This document shows, in pieces, positions 54,223 through 62,845 of a stretch of 64,000 nucleotides of DNA. Made by a program: the position numbers and the translations under genes. This DNA is from Chloroflexota bacterium. GTDB lineage: Bacteria > Chloroflexota > Anaerolineae > Aggregatilineales > J027. Location: the NCBI GenBank assembly GCA_016234595.1, contig JACRBG010000055.1:1-64000 (forward strand). Reading direction: 5' to 3'. Numbering within the stretch: the first letter of the stretch is position 1; each line of letters begins with the position of its first letter. The notes beneath the pieces are model-generated. The model had not been told where the DNA came from. It searched no databases and was given only the letters and a program-made list of their open reading frames with translations.

Positions 54223-55284
54223 CTAAAATCCGCGTATCAAGGCTCGCGGCCCACGATATAGGGGACAGACACATCGCGCACATTCCGCCCGTTCGCCATT
54301 CCGATAGGCCGTCCGCAAAGCCACCGCCGCTGGATCGTTGAGGGCATCTTCCAACGCCACCCCATCACCATTCAGCTTGCCCCACGATGGCAAAAAGTAA
54401 CAGGGTTGCAAACGTCCATCCCAATTGACCACCGCCGAAATATGGGGAGCATTACAACGCGGCCCTTCAAATTCCCCTAACCCCAATGGCTCGGCAAAAT
54501 AATCATATAAGCGGCGCAACTTGGCTGGGCTTTCGGCAATCCGACCATCGGCAAACTGTGCGGCATGGGTATGTTCCAACTCATCCAACATTGCCCCAAA
54601 TTCGGGCAGGTCGTCGGCAGTGAGTCCACCAAATTCATTAACTGGAACGTTCAGCGGAATCATATCGTCTTGCTCAAAACGGGGGCCAAACGCAAAGGGA
54701 TTGACCGTATCCACCGCCAAAAAGCTGACCTGTCGCGCCCCTGCCCACAAGGCCCTGTCCACAATCTGGGGCATCTGCCGAAAATTAGCCCGCATCAAGG
54801 TGGTACGGGTGCTAATGGGAATCCCGGCCTCACTGATAATCCGCATCCCCTCCAAGATTAAATCCAGCCCATCCACCCCCCGAATCTTCGCATAGAGTTC
54901 GGGGGTCGCTGCGTCCAAACTGACCGTCAGGGTATCCACATGGGCTATGACCTCGTCGGCTTGTTTGCGTAAGAGCAGGCCATTGGTCAGTAGCCAAATT
55001 TTTGACCCTGCCGCTCGAAATTGTTGGGCAATGGAAGGCCATTCGGGGTGCTGCATAGCCTCCCCGCCCGACAGCAAGACCAACTGCGTGCCCAATTTTT
55101 GGCTGGATGCCGCTAGTCGTTCGACCAAACCCAGATCCATATTACGACGCGGGGCTTTCCAAATATCGCACATGGCGCATTTGCTGTTACACCCATCGGT
55201 CAAATAGAGCACCAACAGTGGCAAGGTGTGAAGCTGGTCGGACATTAAATTGGGCAAACTGCGGAGGTGGTTGAGTTTCAGCAT
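54223..55284 (-). CDS. Radical SAM protein with C-terminal Cys-rich cluster domain
   Basis: About 353 residues from the ATG at 55284 (GGGA upstream). The radical SAM motif is CNSKCAMC (CxxxCxxC) near residue 33, followed by LSGGEAMQHPEW and the TLTVSLDAATPELY strand. The C-terminus has further cysteines (RCNAP, QPCYFL and CARCVCPL) like a SPASM/Twitch auxiliary cluster, so it may modify a peptide or other large substrate. No precursor peptide gene was seen nearby. The end is four bases from the convergent Lrp-gene stop. Confidence 0.88.
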   Translation of the reverse strand: MLKLNHLRSLPNLMSDQLHTLPLLVLYLTDGCNSKCAMCDIWKAPRRNMDLGLVERLAASSQKLGTQLVLLSGGEAMQHPEWPSIAQQFRAAGSKIWLLTNGLLLRKQADEVIAHVDTLTVSLDAATPELYAKIRGVDGLDLILEGMRIISEAGIPISTRTTLMRANFRQMPQIVDRALWAGARQVSFLAVDTVNPFAFGPRFEQDDMIPLNVPVNEFGGLTADDLPEFGAMLDELEHTHAAQFADGRIAESPAKLRRLYDYFAEPLGLGEFEGPRCNAPHISAVVNWDGRLQPCYFLPSWGKLNGDGVALEDALNDPAAVALRTAYRNGERAECARCVCPLYRGPRALIRGF

Positions 55285-55319
55285 GGCGTTTTCCCATCTA
55301 GCGGCAAACAATTCAAGTC

Positions 55320-55333
55320 CAAAGTATACTTTG
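55320..55333. promoter_or_regulatory. Perfect 14-bp palindrome upstream of the radical SAM gene
   Basis: CAAAGTATACTTTG is fully self-complementary, 36 bases before the radical SAM start (minus strand). It has the size of an operator; the regulator is unknown. Confidence 0.5.
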
Positions 55334-55425
55334 ATTGGTCATGCAATAAAATGGATAGCAAAGATATAGAAAAAATACAGAATATACGTTCTATTACTGT
55401 AGGTTATATAAGTATAATTTGAATC

Positions 55426-55441
55426 CGTTACTATAGTAACG
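55426..55441. promoter_or_regulatory. Perfect 16-bp palindrome upstream of the O-antigen-ligase-like gene
   Basis: CGTTACTATAGTAACG is a perfect palindrome in an AT-rich intergenic stretch, 101 bases before the start at 55542. It is a likely repressor or activator site for the divergent promoters. Confidence 0.5.
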
Positions 55442-55541
55442 CATTTATGGGTATGGATTATATAAGATGGCTTCGCTATGGCCGTTAAAGCCTAAAAAGT
55501 GTGCTAAAGCGAACCCCAATAGTTAGTCAACTTCAATCACC

Positions 55542-57020
55542 ATGAATCAATCATCGACTTCACAACTGATCTGGAATCGCTGGGTACACTATCTCACCTA
55601 TGCCACGCACGGTCTAATATTGGCGATTTTTTTCTGCGCGACATGGTGGTGGCGTCCGCGTTGGGCCTATGCTGAATGGGTGCCTGATTTTTTCCGCGAA
55701 CGGCTCGGCTACCCCTCCAATACCCAGCAATATTTGTCGGTCTACTATATCCGCTTTACGCTGGTCTATTTGGTCATTATTTTGGGCTGTCTGTGGGCCT
55801 TAACGATGTTTAAAGGCTTACGCGAATTGGTCTTGGATGGCCGGATTTGGTGGGCCGCTGGGCTCGTTGGCTTGTCTTTATATATCCGCCTATCGGTTGG
55901 GTGGGCCGACCAAAAAGGCATTGCCAATTCGCAGGCCATCCAATGGATGCTGGTCACGATTTTTGCGCTAGTCGTTACCTGTAATGGCCCCCAACCACGA
56001 TGGGTGGCGCTGGCCTTGGCGGGTGGCGCAATTTTTCATGCCGCACTTGCGATTACCCAATCGGCATTGCAGCATGAGGTCAATATCGCGTGGATAGATC
56101 AAGGTTGGCTTAAAATCGGCCTCGATTTAGTGGAGTACCGTCGCACACCGGATGCCCCCGGCGTAGCAGTTGTCCAAGCCAATGGCGTCCGGTTTTTACG
56201 GGCCTATGGCCTCACCTCGCACCCGAATCCGCTGGCCGGGGGATTGGTCGTTGGTCTAATCGCCAGCGTCTGGCTGTGGCTCAAAGCCGAAACGCGCCGC
56301 ACTGCCGCATGGGTAACAACGATTATTCTATGGGGACTCTTGTTAACCTTTAGCCGCTCGGGCATGGGCAGTTTAGCCGTGGGCCTGATTGCCACCTGTG
56401 GCCTCTTTTTCTTGAACCAGAATTTGAAAGGGGATGGCGGGCGGGGTATCGCGGCGCTGGGAGTGATGCTGGCTTTGATCGCGGGAACTTTTTATATTGG
56501 CTATCGTCCTCTTATTGAATCACGAGCAGGTGAGGGTAATGAAGGCTTGGCCTCGGTTGAGGATATTAGCACGGCAGCACGGCAGATTTTAAAAGACCAA
56601 GCCCGGCAGATTTTCCGCGACCATCGCTGGACGGGGATTGGTGTTGGTAACTTCCCGTGGGAAAGCCAAAAAATGATTGAGCGTGACCCCCGCCATTTGG
56701 ACATGCAAGGCACGGACGTGCACAATGTCTATTATCTGATTTTGGCGGAACTAGGCATCGTTGGGGCGGCTTTTGCCAGTTGGATACTCATTTTCGCGGC
56801 AGGCCTGCTGTGGATCCAATGGCGTGAACAACGACTTACCCCCGAAGCGGTTTGCCTATGGGGAGCAGTCGGCGCGTGGCTGGCCGTTGGATGGTATGAT
56901 TATTATTATTGGGTCATCTTCACTCATCAGATTATTTTTTGGGGTGTTATGGCCGCCGCACTTACCCCTATCAAACGGGCAGGAAACATCGGAGACGTAG
57001 AAGCCAATGAAACCAATTGA
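55542..57020 (+). CDS. O-antigen ligase / Wzy-like membrane protein
   Basis: 492 residues with ten to twelve helices. The central segment has the Wzy_C signature: a long external loop with VEYRRTPDAPGVAVVQANGV, then SHPNPLAGGLVVGLIASVWLW, FSRSGMGSLAVGL, and the family-typical Asp-x-His-Asn-x-Tyr-Tyr (GTDVHNVYYLILAELGIVGA). Enzymes of this family transfer lipid-linked glycans to an acceptor outside the membrane, usually surface polysaccharide or glycoprotein. The ending overlaps the next gene by 14 bases. Confidence 0.82.
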   Translation: MNQSSTSQLIWNRWVHYLTYATHGLILAIFFCATWWWRPRWAYAEWVPDFFRERLGYPSNTQQYLSVYYIRFTLVYLVIILGCLWALTMFKGLRELVLDGRIWWAAGLVGLSLYIRLSVGWADQKGIANSQAIQWMLVTIFALVVTCNGPQPRWVALALAGGAIFHAALAITQSALQHEVNIAWIDQGWLKIGLDLVEYRRTPDAPGVAVVQANGVRFLRAYGLTSHPNPLAGGLVVGLIASVWLWLKAETRRTAAWVTTIILWGLLLTFSRSGMGSLAVGLIATCGLFFLNQNLKGDGGRGIAALGVMLALIAGTFYIGYRPLIESRAGEGNEGLASVEDISTAARQILKDQARQIFRDHRWTGIGVGNFPWESQKMIERDPRHLDMQGTDVHNVYYLILAELGIVGAAFASWILIFAAGLLWIQWREQRLTPEAVCLWGAVGAWLAVGWYDYYYWVIFTHQIIFWGVMAAALTPIKRAGNIGDVEANETN

Positions 57021-57423
57021 ACTCAACGACCACTGGCGCTTTTTACGACAAGATGTACCGGGGAGCGCTGATTACAGCCAAATGTCGGTGCACGATCATC
57101 TATGGCCTAATTTGGAGATTCTCAAAGGGGAAGCCCTTAAAGAATTAGTCAGCGACGAAGGCTGGGTCTGGTTACGTCAAACTTTCGAGATGCCTGCCAA
57201 TGATGAATGCAGCACATGGTGGCTAGAATTTATGGAACCGCTTCAGGGCAAGGCGTGGGTCAACGGCAAGCCGCTTGGGGGCAATAATAAACAGCGTTTT
57301 AATGTGACGGCTGAAGTCTCGATGGGTAGTAATCTGGTGGTGGTCTGCCTCGAATGTCCTCTCTATCCTGATGATGAGCATACATGGCGCAAAGTGTCGT
57401 GTGTGCCCTATCCGTGTGAATGA
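57007..57423 (+). CDS. Stand-alone jelly-roll domain like the N-terminus of glycosidase family 2
   Basis: 138 residues, no signal. It begins IELNDHWRFLRQDVPGS and contains HDHLWPNLEI, WVWLRQTFEMP, WLEFMEPLQGKAWVNGKPLGG and FNVTAEVSMGSNLVVV, the exact order of the sugar-binding jelly-roll domain of beta-galactosidase/GH2 enzymes. The catalytic barrel is missing; the frame stops after the domain. It overlaps the O-antigen-ligase gene by 14 bases, so it may bind sugars of the same pathway, or be the relic of a longer enzyme. Confidence 0.7.
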   Translation: MKPIELNDHWRFLRQDVPGSADYSQMSVHDHLWPNLEILKGEALKELVSDEGWVWLRQTFEMPANDECSTWWLEFMEPLQGKAWVNGKPLGGNNKQRFNVTAEVSMGSNLVVVCLECPLYPDDEHTWRKVSCVPYPCE

Positions 57424-57515
57424 GCGAATTTCCGCCTCTTAGCTGACAGCCCCATCCCCCTTTACAGCATGGGGTATAATTCGTCTCCGATTCAGGTGGA
57501 AAAGGAATTATTGGG

Positions 57516-58385
57516 TTGATTGGGAATCGTTCACCACGCGCGGTGGCAATTGGCAGCGCCCTGTTTATTTCAATTATGCTGGTCATCCTCAGCCTGTTGG
57601 GGACCCTTGCGCCTGCCGAAAGCCTAGGGCGTGTACCCCTCACGTTTTTAGAAAATATCTTTGGCAGCCTAAGTGGCTCACTCGACAGCACGGCTAACAA
57701 CATTGCCGAGATTCGTTCACTCCGCACCCGCAATCAGGAACTTGAAGAAGCGCTGGCCGATTATCAAGCCGAACTGGCTGACCTACGCGAAATCCGCAGC
57801 GATTATGACCGCTTGATTGCTCTGCTCAACTACACCACCCAAACCCCCGCCGATTTTCGCTATGTCACGGCTGATGTCATTGGGCGCGATACGGCTGGCG
57901 TCGTGCGTACCCTCCATTTAGACAAGGGCACACGCGATGGTGTAGCGGCGGGCGACCCAGTTGTTACTGAATTAGGGCTGGTGGGGCGAGTGGTCAAGGT
58001 CAGCGCAACAGGCTGCGAAGTGCTGCTCATCACCGATTCCAACAGCGCCGTGAATGCACGGATCCAAAACAAAAACCGCGATGTAGGCACAGTGCGGGGC
58101 ACTCTATCTGGTGATTTGCTGCTGACCTTTGTTGATCCCGACGCCCAAATTGGGGTAGGCAACCTTGTGTTAACTTCTGGGGAAGGCCAGAACTTTCCGG
58201 CTGACCTCATTATCGGCCAAGTGACCGGGGTCAGCCTAAGCGATGATGAATTATTTCAACAGGCCTCCATTCGCAGTCTGGTAGATTTTTCACGGCTAGA
58301 ATTTGTCTTGATTGTGATCAATTGGGAGCCAGTTGACCTATCCGTTTTTGATAATTCGACAACCGATAATGGAAGTAATCCATAA
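57516..58385 (+). CDS. mreC: Rod shape-determining protein MreC
   Basis: Elongasome scaffold outside the membrane. 289 residues from a TTG with AGGA nine bases before. One N-terminal helix (ALFISIMLVILSLLGTL), then a coiled coil (about 70-105: NIAEIRSLRTRNQELEEALA), and two beta-barrel halves with VIGRDTAGVVRTLHLDKG and GLVGRVVKVSATGCEVLLITD. The order MreC-MreD-PBP2 follows. A TATAAT at 57475-57480 may be the -10 of the operon. Confidence 0.93.
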   Translation: MIGNRSPRAVAIGSALFISIMLVILSLLGTLAPAESLGRVPLTFLENIFGSLSGSLDSTANNIAEIRSLRTRNQELEEALADYQAELADLREIRSDYDRLIALLNYTTQTPADFRYVTADVIGRDTAGVVRTLHLDKGTRDGVAAGDPVVTELGLVGRVVKVSATGCEVLLITDSNSAVNARIQNKNRDVGTVRGTLSGDLLLTFVDPDAQIGVGNLVLTSGEGQNFPADLIIGQVTGVSLSDDELFQQASIRSLVDFSRLEFVLIVINWEPVDLSVFDNSTTDNGSNP

Positions 58386-58391
58386 CGCATT

Positions 58392-58901
58392 ATGGCGATT
58401 TATTATATTGGCTTCCCATTTTTGATGATTGTGGCTGTCCTAGACGCGACCTTTATGCAGCTATTTCGGCTGTGGGGGGGCGCTCCGAGCTTGATGCTCA
58501 TGGTAATGGTCTCATGGGCACTGGTGGCCGATTTAGAAGATGCCCTGCCGTGGGCGGTGATGGGTGGGGTCATGCGTGATCTACTCTCGGTTGCGCCAAC
58601 AGGCAGTTCGGCAGTGGCGTTTGTCATCATCGTCATCATCATTGACCGCATCTTCCCCAAAATTAGTTGGCATAACATCGCCATTCCCCCACCGACCATT
58701 TTAGTAGCCAGCTATATCTATGGTCTCATGATGTTTGGTTTTCTCCGCTTAGCAGGTTGGGATGTGCCCTTTTTTAATGGCCTGTGGTATATCATCCTGC
58801 CCGGTGCGGTTATAAATGTTATGGGTATTCTCGTTGTTTTCCGGTTGATTGGCGGGGTAAATAACTTCCTACGCCCACAGCGTGCCTCGATGTTGAGGTA
58901 A
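58392..58901 (+). CDS. mreD: Rod shape-determining protein MreD
   Basis: 169 residues, about five helices, tightly after mreC (6 bases). Hydrophobic helices such as LMLMVMVSWALVADLEDALPWAVMGG and acidic-to-Gly loops follow the MreD pattern; the sequence is variable in this family and the call rests mainly on position between mreC and mrdA plus topology. Confidence 0.85.
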   Translation: MAIYYIGFPFLMIVAVLDATFMQLFRLWGGAPSLMLMVMVSWALVADLEDALPWAVMGGVMRDLLSVAPTGSSAVAFVIIVIIIDRIFPKISWHNIAIPPPTILVASYIYGLMMFGFLRLAGWDVPFFNGLWYIILPGAVINVMGILVVFRLIGGVNNFLRPQRASMLR

Positions 58902-58937
58902 AAATCCATTGTTTTTGGGGGCATATAGTGAGGTCTT

Positions 58938-61274
58938 ATGAATCGAACCCTGTTGCCATTTCAAGGTTGGCGTCTGCATTTCTTTAGGGGCGCTATCGTT
59001 GCCATGTTGATTGTCTTGATTTTGCGGACATGGCAGTTGCAGTTTATTCAAGGGGCATCCTTCCGGGCCGACGCCGACGAAAATCGCTTCCAAACTCTGC
59101 CTATCCCGGCCCCACGCGGCAAAATTTATGACCGCAATGGTGTACCATTAGCGTTGAATGACGCGGCCTTTTTGGTCACCGTTACACCCGCCCTTTTGCC
59201 CGATGACGCCGATGAAGTGCTGCAAATTTATAACCGCCTATCAGCGTTGGTTGATGTGCCCGCGACCCGTTCCATTGCCGACGCCTCGGGTCGGGTGGAC
59301 GAACGCAGTATTGATGAAATGGTGCGCGAAGGTCAGGGTATCGCCCCCTTCCGGGCCGTGCCTATCGCTGCCGACGTAGATGAAAATGTGGCCCGTGAAA
59401 TTTTGGAAAGTCGCCAATCCCTACCCGGGGTGGCTATCGAAGTGCGTTCGGTGCGACGCTATCCCTCTGGTGAAAAGACTTCGCAGATTATCGGCTATCT
59501 TGGCCCCATTTCTGAAAGGCAGGCCCAAGAACTGCGCGAGCTCGGCTATGATCCGGCCTATGACCGAGTAGGCTATGCGGGGATTGAGGCCTATTTTGAA
59601 ACCGAGCTAAAAGGCATCAATGGCAGCGAGACAACCGAGGTAGATGTGGCGGGTCAACCACTGCGTTTGGTTGATCGCACCGCCCCACAACCGGGGGTGA
59701 GTATCGAGTTGACGATTGACCTTGATCTACAAGAGGCTGCCCAACGCGCCCTTGTCGAAGGCATCAGCCAACTGAACGCACGGGAACGCCGCCTGCGCTC
59801 CCAATCCGGGGTGGTGATTGCCATGAACCCCAAAACGGGTGAGATTTTGGCGATGGTCTCGTGGCCGACCTATGACAACAGTCGTTTTGCCCGCAGCATT
59901 GACGCTGATTATTATTTCGACCTTGCCGACGATCCCCTGACCCCGTTGGTCAATCATGCCATCGGGTCACTCTATCCACCCGGCTCCGTCTGGAAGATTT
60001 TGACCTCCATCGCGGTGCAGGGCGAAGATGTCATTGACCCGAATGCTACACTTTTTGATGGAGGCAGCCTCGTCCTACCCAATGCTTATGCGCCTAACGA
60101 CATAGCCCAAAGCCAAACGTTTGTCTGCTGGTTGGACAAAGGGCACGGCTCGCAAAATTTGATTGATGCCATTACCAATAGTTGCGACGTGTATTTTTAC
60201 CAAGTTGGTGGGGGGAATCCAACCGTTCCAGCTTCCACTCTAAGGCCGGGTGGCCTCGGCATTGACAACCTCTATCGCTGGGCGACGGCTTTTGGTATCG
60301 GGTCTGACCTCGGTGTCGAAATTTATGGCGAAACAGGGGGTCGGATGCCTGACCGCAATTGGAAACGTCGTCTCTATGGGGAAAGCTGGTCAACCGGTGA
60401 CACCTATAACGCGGCCTTTGGTCAGGGCTATGTCACATTGTCCCCACTCCAACAACTGGCTGTTATCTCGGCTGTCATCAATAATGGCGTATTTATGCAG
60501 CCAACACTCATCAAAAATTTCCAAGATGCCAGCGGCAATATCTTGCAAGAATTTCCACCACAGGTCATGCGTACCCTTGTACCCCCGGCTGATGGCAGCC
60601 CCATGATTCTCAATATTCATGAGGATATGTTGGTGCAAGGGGCCAATAGCCTAGCGTGCCGCTGCGAAGCCGACTCGCCCTATTATTCGCCTGATCGCTG
60701 CAACCCCGACAAATATATTGCCCAATTTGATAGTGATACCAACACCGAGGATGAAGTTCAAACATTTGTCCAATACAAAGTCCACGTCCCCTATCAATAT
60801 CGTTGGAGCGCTGGACTGTGTGATGACCTAGCAATTCGAGACTGGCAGGGTTATATCCCGCCCATTGCCACACCCGAAAGTTTCCAGATTACCCAAGAAG
60901 GTATGCGAGAAGTGGTCATACGGGGAACATCATCCGCTGCGGCCAATCCGGCTTCCCCACCATTGGGTTATGTTAGCGAAGGGGGCAAGACAGGCACAGC
61001 CGAATATTGTGATGACATCGCCCGTCCACAAGGACTATGTATCCCCGGTCGCTGGCCCTCACATGCATGGTATGTGGGTTATGCACCAGCCGAAGACCCC
61101 GAAATCGCCGTAGTGGCTTTTATCTATAATGGCGGTGAAGGGTCGCAAAACGCCATGCCGATTGTGCGGCGCGTCTTAGATTATTATTTCCGTCGGCCCA
61201 CCCCTGAACCAGAAACAACGACCACCCCCGAACCTACCGATACCACCCCAACCGAGACACCCGCGGCCCAGTAA
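58938..61274 (+). CDS. mrdA: Penicillin-binding protein 2 (elongation transpeptidase)
   Basis: Class B PBP that cross-links wall peptides in elongation. 778 residues, with a membrane helix (AIVAMLIVLILRTWQL), the dimerisation domain with PAPRGKIYDRNGVPLALN, and the transpeptidase: nucleophile Ser350 in PGSVWK, the second motif SCD and KTGTAEY with Lys684. A long insert between SCD and KTG contains several cysteines (LACRCEADS, DRCNPD, GLCDD and others), and the C-terminus ends with a Thr/Pro/Glu-rich tail. It is the third gene of the mre operon, with a GAGG ribosome site. Confidence 0.95.
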   Translation: MNRTLLPFQGWRLHFFRGAIVAMLIVLILRTWQLQFIQGASFRADADENRFQTLPIPAPRGKIYDRNGVPLALNDAAFLVTVTPALLPDDADEVLQIYNRLSALVDVPATRSIADASGRVDERSIDEMVREGQGIAPFRAVPIAADVDENVAREILESRQSLPGVAIEVRSVRRYPSGEKTSQIIGYLGPISERQAQELRELGYDPAYDRVGYAGIEAYFETELKGINGSETTEVDVAGQPLRLVDRTAPQPGVSIELTIDLDLQEAAQRALVEGISQLNARERRLRSQSGVVIAMNPKTGEILAMVSWPTYDNSRFARSIDADYYFDLADDPLTPLVNHAIGSLYPPGSVWKILTSIAVQGEDVIDPNATLFDGGSLVLPNAYAPNDIAQSQTFVCWLDKGHGSQNLIDAITNSCDVYFYQVGGGNPTVPASTLRPGGLGIDNLYRWATAFGIGSDLGVEIYGETGGRMPDRNWKRRLYGESWSTGDTYNAAFGQGYVTLSPLQQLAVISAVINNGVFMQPTLIKNFQDASGNILQEFPPQVMRTLVPPADGSPMILNIHEDMLVQGANSLACRCEADSPYYSPDRCNPDKYIAQFDSDTNTEDEVQTFVQYKVHVPYQYRWSAGLCDDLAIRDWQGYIPPIATPESFQITQEGMREVVIRGTSSAAANPASPPLGYVSEGGKTGTAEYCDDIARPQGLCIPGRWPSHAWYVGYAPAEDPEIAVVAFIYNGGEGSQNAMPIVRRVLDYYFRRPTPEPETTTTPEPTDTTPTETPAAQ

Positions 61275-61284
61275 TTCAATCCAT

Positions 61285-61340
61285 AGTCCAAATTTCAGGG
61301 CAGACTTAGACATCAAAAAAGATGGACTGGGCCTGCCCTG
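61285..61340 (+). other. Interleaved inverted repeats after mrdA
   Basis: CAGGGCAG (61296-61303) pairs with CTGCCCTG (61333-61340), and AGTCCA (61285-61290) with TGGACT (61323-61328). The arms alternate, so the two pairings form either alternative hairpins or a pseudoknot. They are in the mrdA 3' region. Confidence 0.4.
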
Positions 61341-61415
61341 CCCATTTGTATGCTGTGCCTAATCGCTAGGCCAACACCGCATTCTCAAGCCTTAATGTCC
61401 CCCTAGGAATACTCT

Positions 61416-61450
61416 CAAAACCTCTCAAAACGACAATCTGAGAGATTTTG
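61416..61450 (+). terminator. Hairpin between mrdA and the DUF35 pair
   Basis: CAAAACCTCTCA (61416-61427) pairs with TGAGAGATTTTG (61439-61450) with one mismatch and an 11-base loop. No long T-run follows, so termination is only possible. Confidence 0.4.
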
Positions 61451-61526
61451 ATAGGCGTACCAGATTATCTTATGAGCAAGTTGACAGACAGGAAAACAAC
61501 TCCAAAATTTAAAAGGCAGGAGTACA

Positions 61527-61724
61527 ATGAACATTTCTCAAAATTGGCGGCTGAACCCACAACGCTATACCCTTGAAGGGGCCACAAACGATCAAGGCGA
61601 AGTGAGCTTCCCACCCCGCCCCAACATTGAAACCCGCGCACCAGAGCGTTATGACTTTGAACTCAATGATGAGACTGTCGAAGCTGAAGAAGCTGAAATC
61701 GTGACGGCTCAGCGAGTTGCCTAA
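61527..61724 (+). CDS. DUF35 N-terminal (zinc ribbon) domain protein without cysteines
   Basis: 65 residues. WRLNPQRYTLEG and the FPPRP motif followed by an acidic tail match the rubredoxin-like N-terminal half of DUF35 proteins. The usual two CxxC pairs are absent: where a Cys-Pro-x-Cys should be, NDQG is found, and NIETR follows the PPRP in place of the second pair. So zinc cannot be bound. It overlaps the gene for the OB half, which suggests a two-chain version of DUF35. Confidence 0.7.
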   Translation: MNISQNWRLNPQRYTLEGATNDQGEVSFPPRPNIETRAPERYDFELNDETVEAEEAEIVTAQRVA

Positions 61725-61728
61725 CCAT

Positions 61729-62031
61729 ATGAGCGTACAAACGTCGCCCACGACCTCCACCACCCCGGTCAAACTCGGTGGCAAAGGTGAGGTCTATAGT
61801 TTTACCATTGTGACTGACCCCCCGGCGGGTTTTGAAGAACAAGCGCCCTACGTCTTGGCGCTGGTGCAATTGGAAGAAGGCCCGCTAGTAACAGCCCAAC
61901 TGACCGATCTGGAAGGCCCGCCACACATTGGGATGCCCGTTGAAATGGTCACCCGCAAACTTCGCACCGAAGGCTCGGAGGGCATCATTATATATGGCTA
62001 TAAATTTCGCCCTCTTTTGAACCCAGCCTAG
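61729..62031 (+). CDS. DUF35 OB-fold domain protein
   Basis: 100 residues from the ATG at 61729, five bases after the stop of the previous gene. KGEVYSFTIVTDPPAGFE, YVLALVQLEEGPLVTAQL and GMPVEMVTRK are the standard OB half (DUF35 C-terminal). In other organisms DUF35 proteins bind acyl-CoA and work with thiolases or HMG-CoA synthase; no such enzyme is in the window. Its terminator follows at 62049. Confidence 0.82.
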   Translation: MSVQTSPTTSTTPVKLGGKGEVYSFTIVTDPPAGFEEQAPYVLALVQLEEGPLVTAQLTDLEGPPHIGMPVEMVTRKLRTEGSEGIIIYGYKFRPLLNPA

Positions 62032-62048
62032 AATTCTGTGAACATTTT

Positions 62049-62092
62049 AAAACTCCGACGTGTATATAGTACGAGAACACGCCGGAGTTTTT
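62049..62092 (+). terminator. Terminator after the DUF35 pair
   Basis: AAAACTCCG (62049-62057) pairs with CGGAGTTTT (62083-62091), extended inside by CGTG/CACG, with a terminal T-run. A strong Rho-independent terminator. Confidence 0.85.
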
Positions 62093-62172
62093 GGTTATGC
62101 CCCTTTTACCTTTGCGGTTCTTAAGGTATCATATTGGCGCGAACAGCTTATTTTTTGGGAGATAATTTGCTA

Positions 62173-62583
62173 ATGAAACGTGCTGTTTTAATGATAGTCC
62201 CCCTGCTGGTGATACTTAGTCTTTCAGCCTGTAGCGGTGATGTCTATAGCCTAGCCTTTACCGCCTCTGGGGATGGCACAAACCCCAATGCCCTCGTCGA
62301 AAATAATGGTCAATTCTTGGTCACCGACGATTTGAACGTGGTCATTCGCTTGAACAAACATAATGATGATGTTGAAGTCGAAGCCCGTTTCTATTTGCCA
62401 GAGAATGTGCCACTAGGTGATCCACTTAAAACCACCGCCAGCAAAGACGTTGGGACAGTGGTGCTAGGCCTAGATTATGAAACCCGCCCCGACCAAACCA
62501 CCGATTGGCCGCGCGGAACCTATAAGGTTGATGTTTTTGTAGACGGCAAGAAGACCGAATCCATTTCTTTCAAAGTCGGTTAA
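62173..62583 (+). CDS. Lipoprotein with beta-domain
   Basis: About 136 residues from the ATG at 62173; the frame is open from 62134 but that start has no support. Lipoprotein signal VLMIVPLLVILSLSAC with a lipobox. The mature part is an immunoglobulin-like beta domain (VRLNKHNDDVEVEARFYLP, GTYKVDVFVDGKKTESI). No family recognised. A hairpin terminator follows. Confidence 0.7.
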   Translation: MKRAVLMIVPLLVILSLSACSGDVYSLAFTASGDGTNPNALVENNGQFLVTDDLNVVIRLNKHNDDVEVEARFYLPENVPLGDPLKTTASKDVGTVVLGLDYETRPDQTTDWPRGTYKVDVFVDGKKTESISFKVG

Positions 62584-62634
62584 GCTATCCATCAATAGAG
62601 CAATCGCCGTTTCATATGCCAAACTTCTGATGAT

Positions 62635-62666
62635 AAAGCCCAAGCCTAATAGGTTTCGGGCTTTTT
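62635..62666 (+). terminator. Terminator after the beta-domain lipoprotein
   Basis: AAAGCCC pairs with GGGCTTT and is followed by a T-run, about 50 bases after the stop. Confidence 0.75.
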
Positions 62667-62845
62667 GCATCTAAAATTAAGGATGAAAATCTCATCCACG
62701 AAGCAATTTGTTTAGAGTATACTAGAGATAGTCACGACCTTTGCAAGTCATAGCCCCATCTAGCTGTGGAGGTCATATAGAAAAAAGGCTTTATCTATCC
62801 CCATTGTTCAGTTTTGAGTCTAACCTTGTGAGAGGAGTTTTTCGC

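Noticed and set aside
57443-57480. Complete promoter for mreC
   Set aside because: The TATAAT is good, but no -35-like hexamer is at 16-18 bases; CTGACA is 26 bases away.
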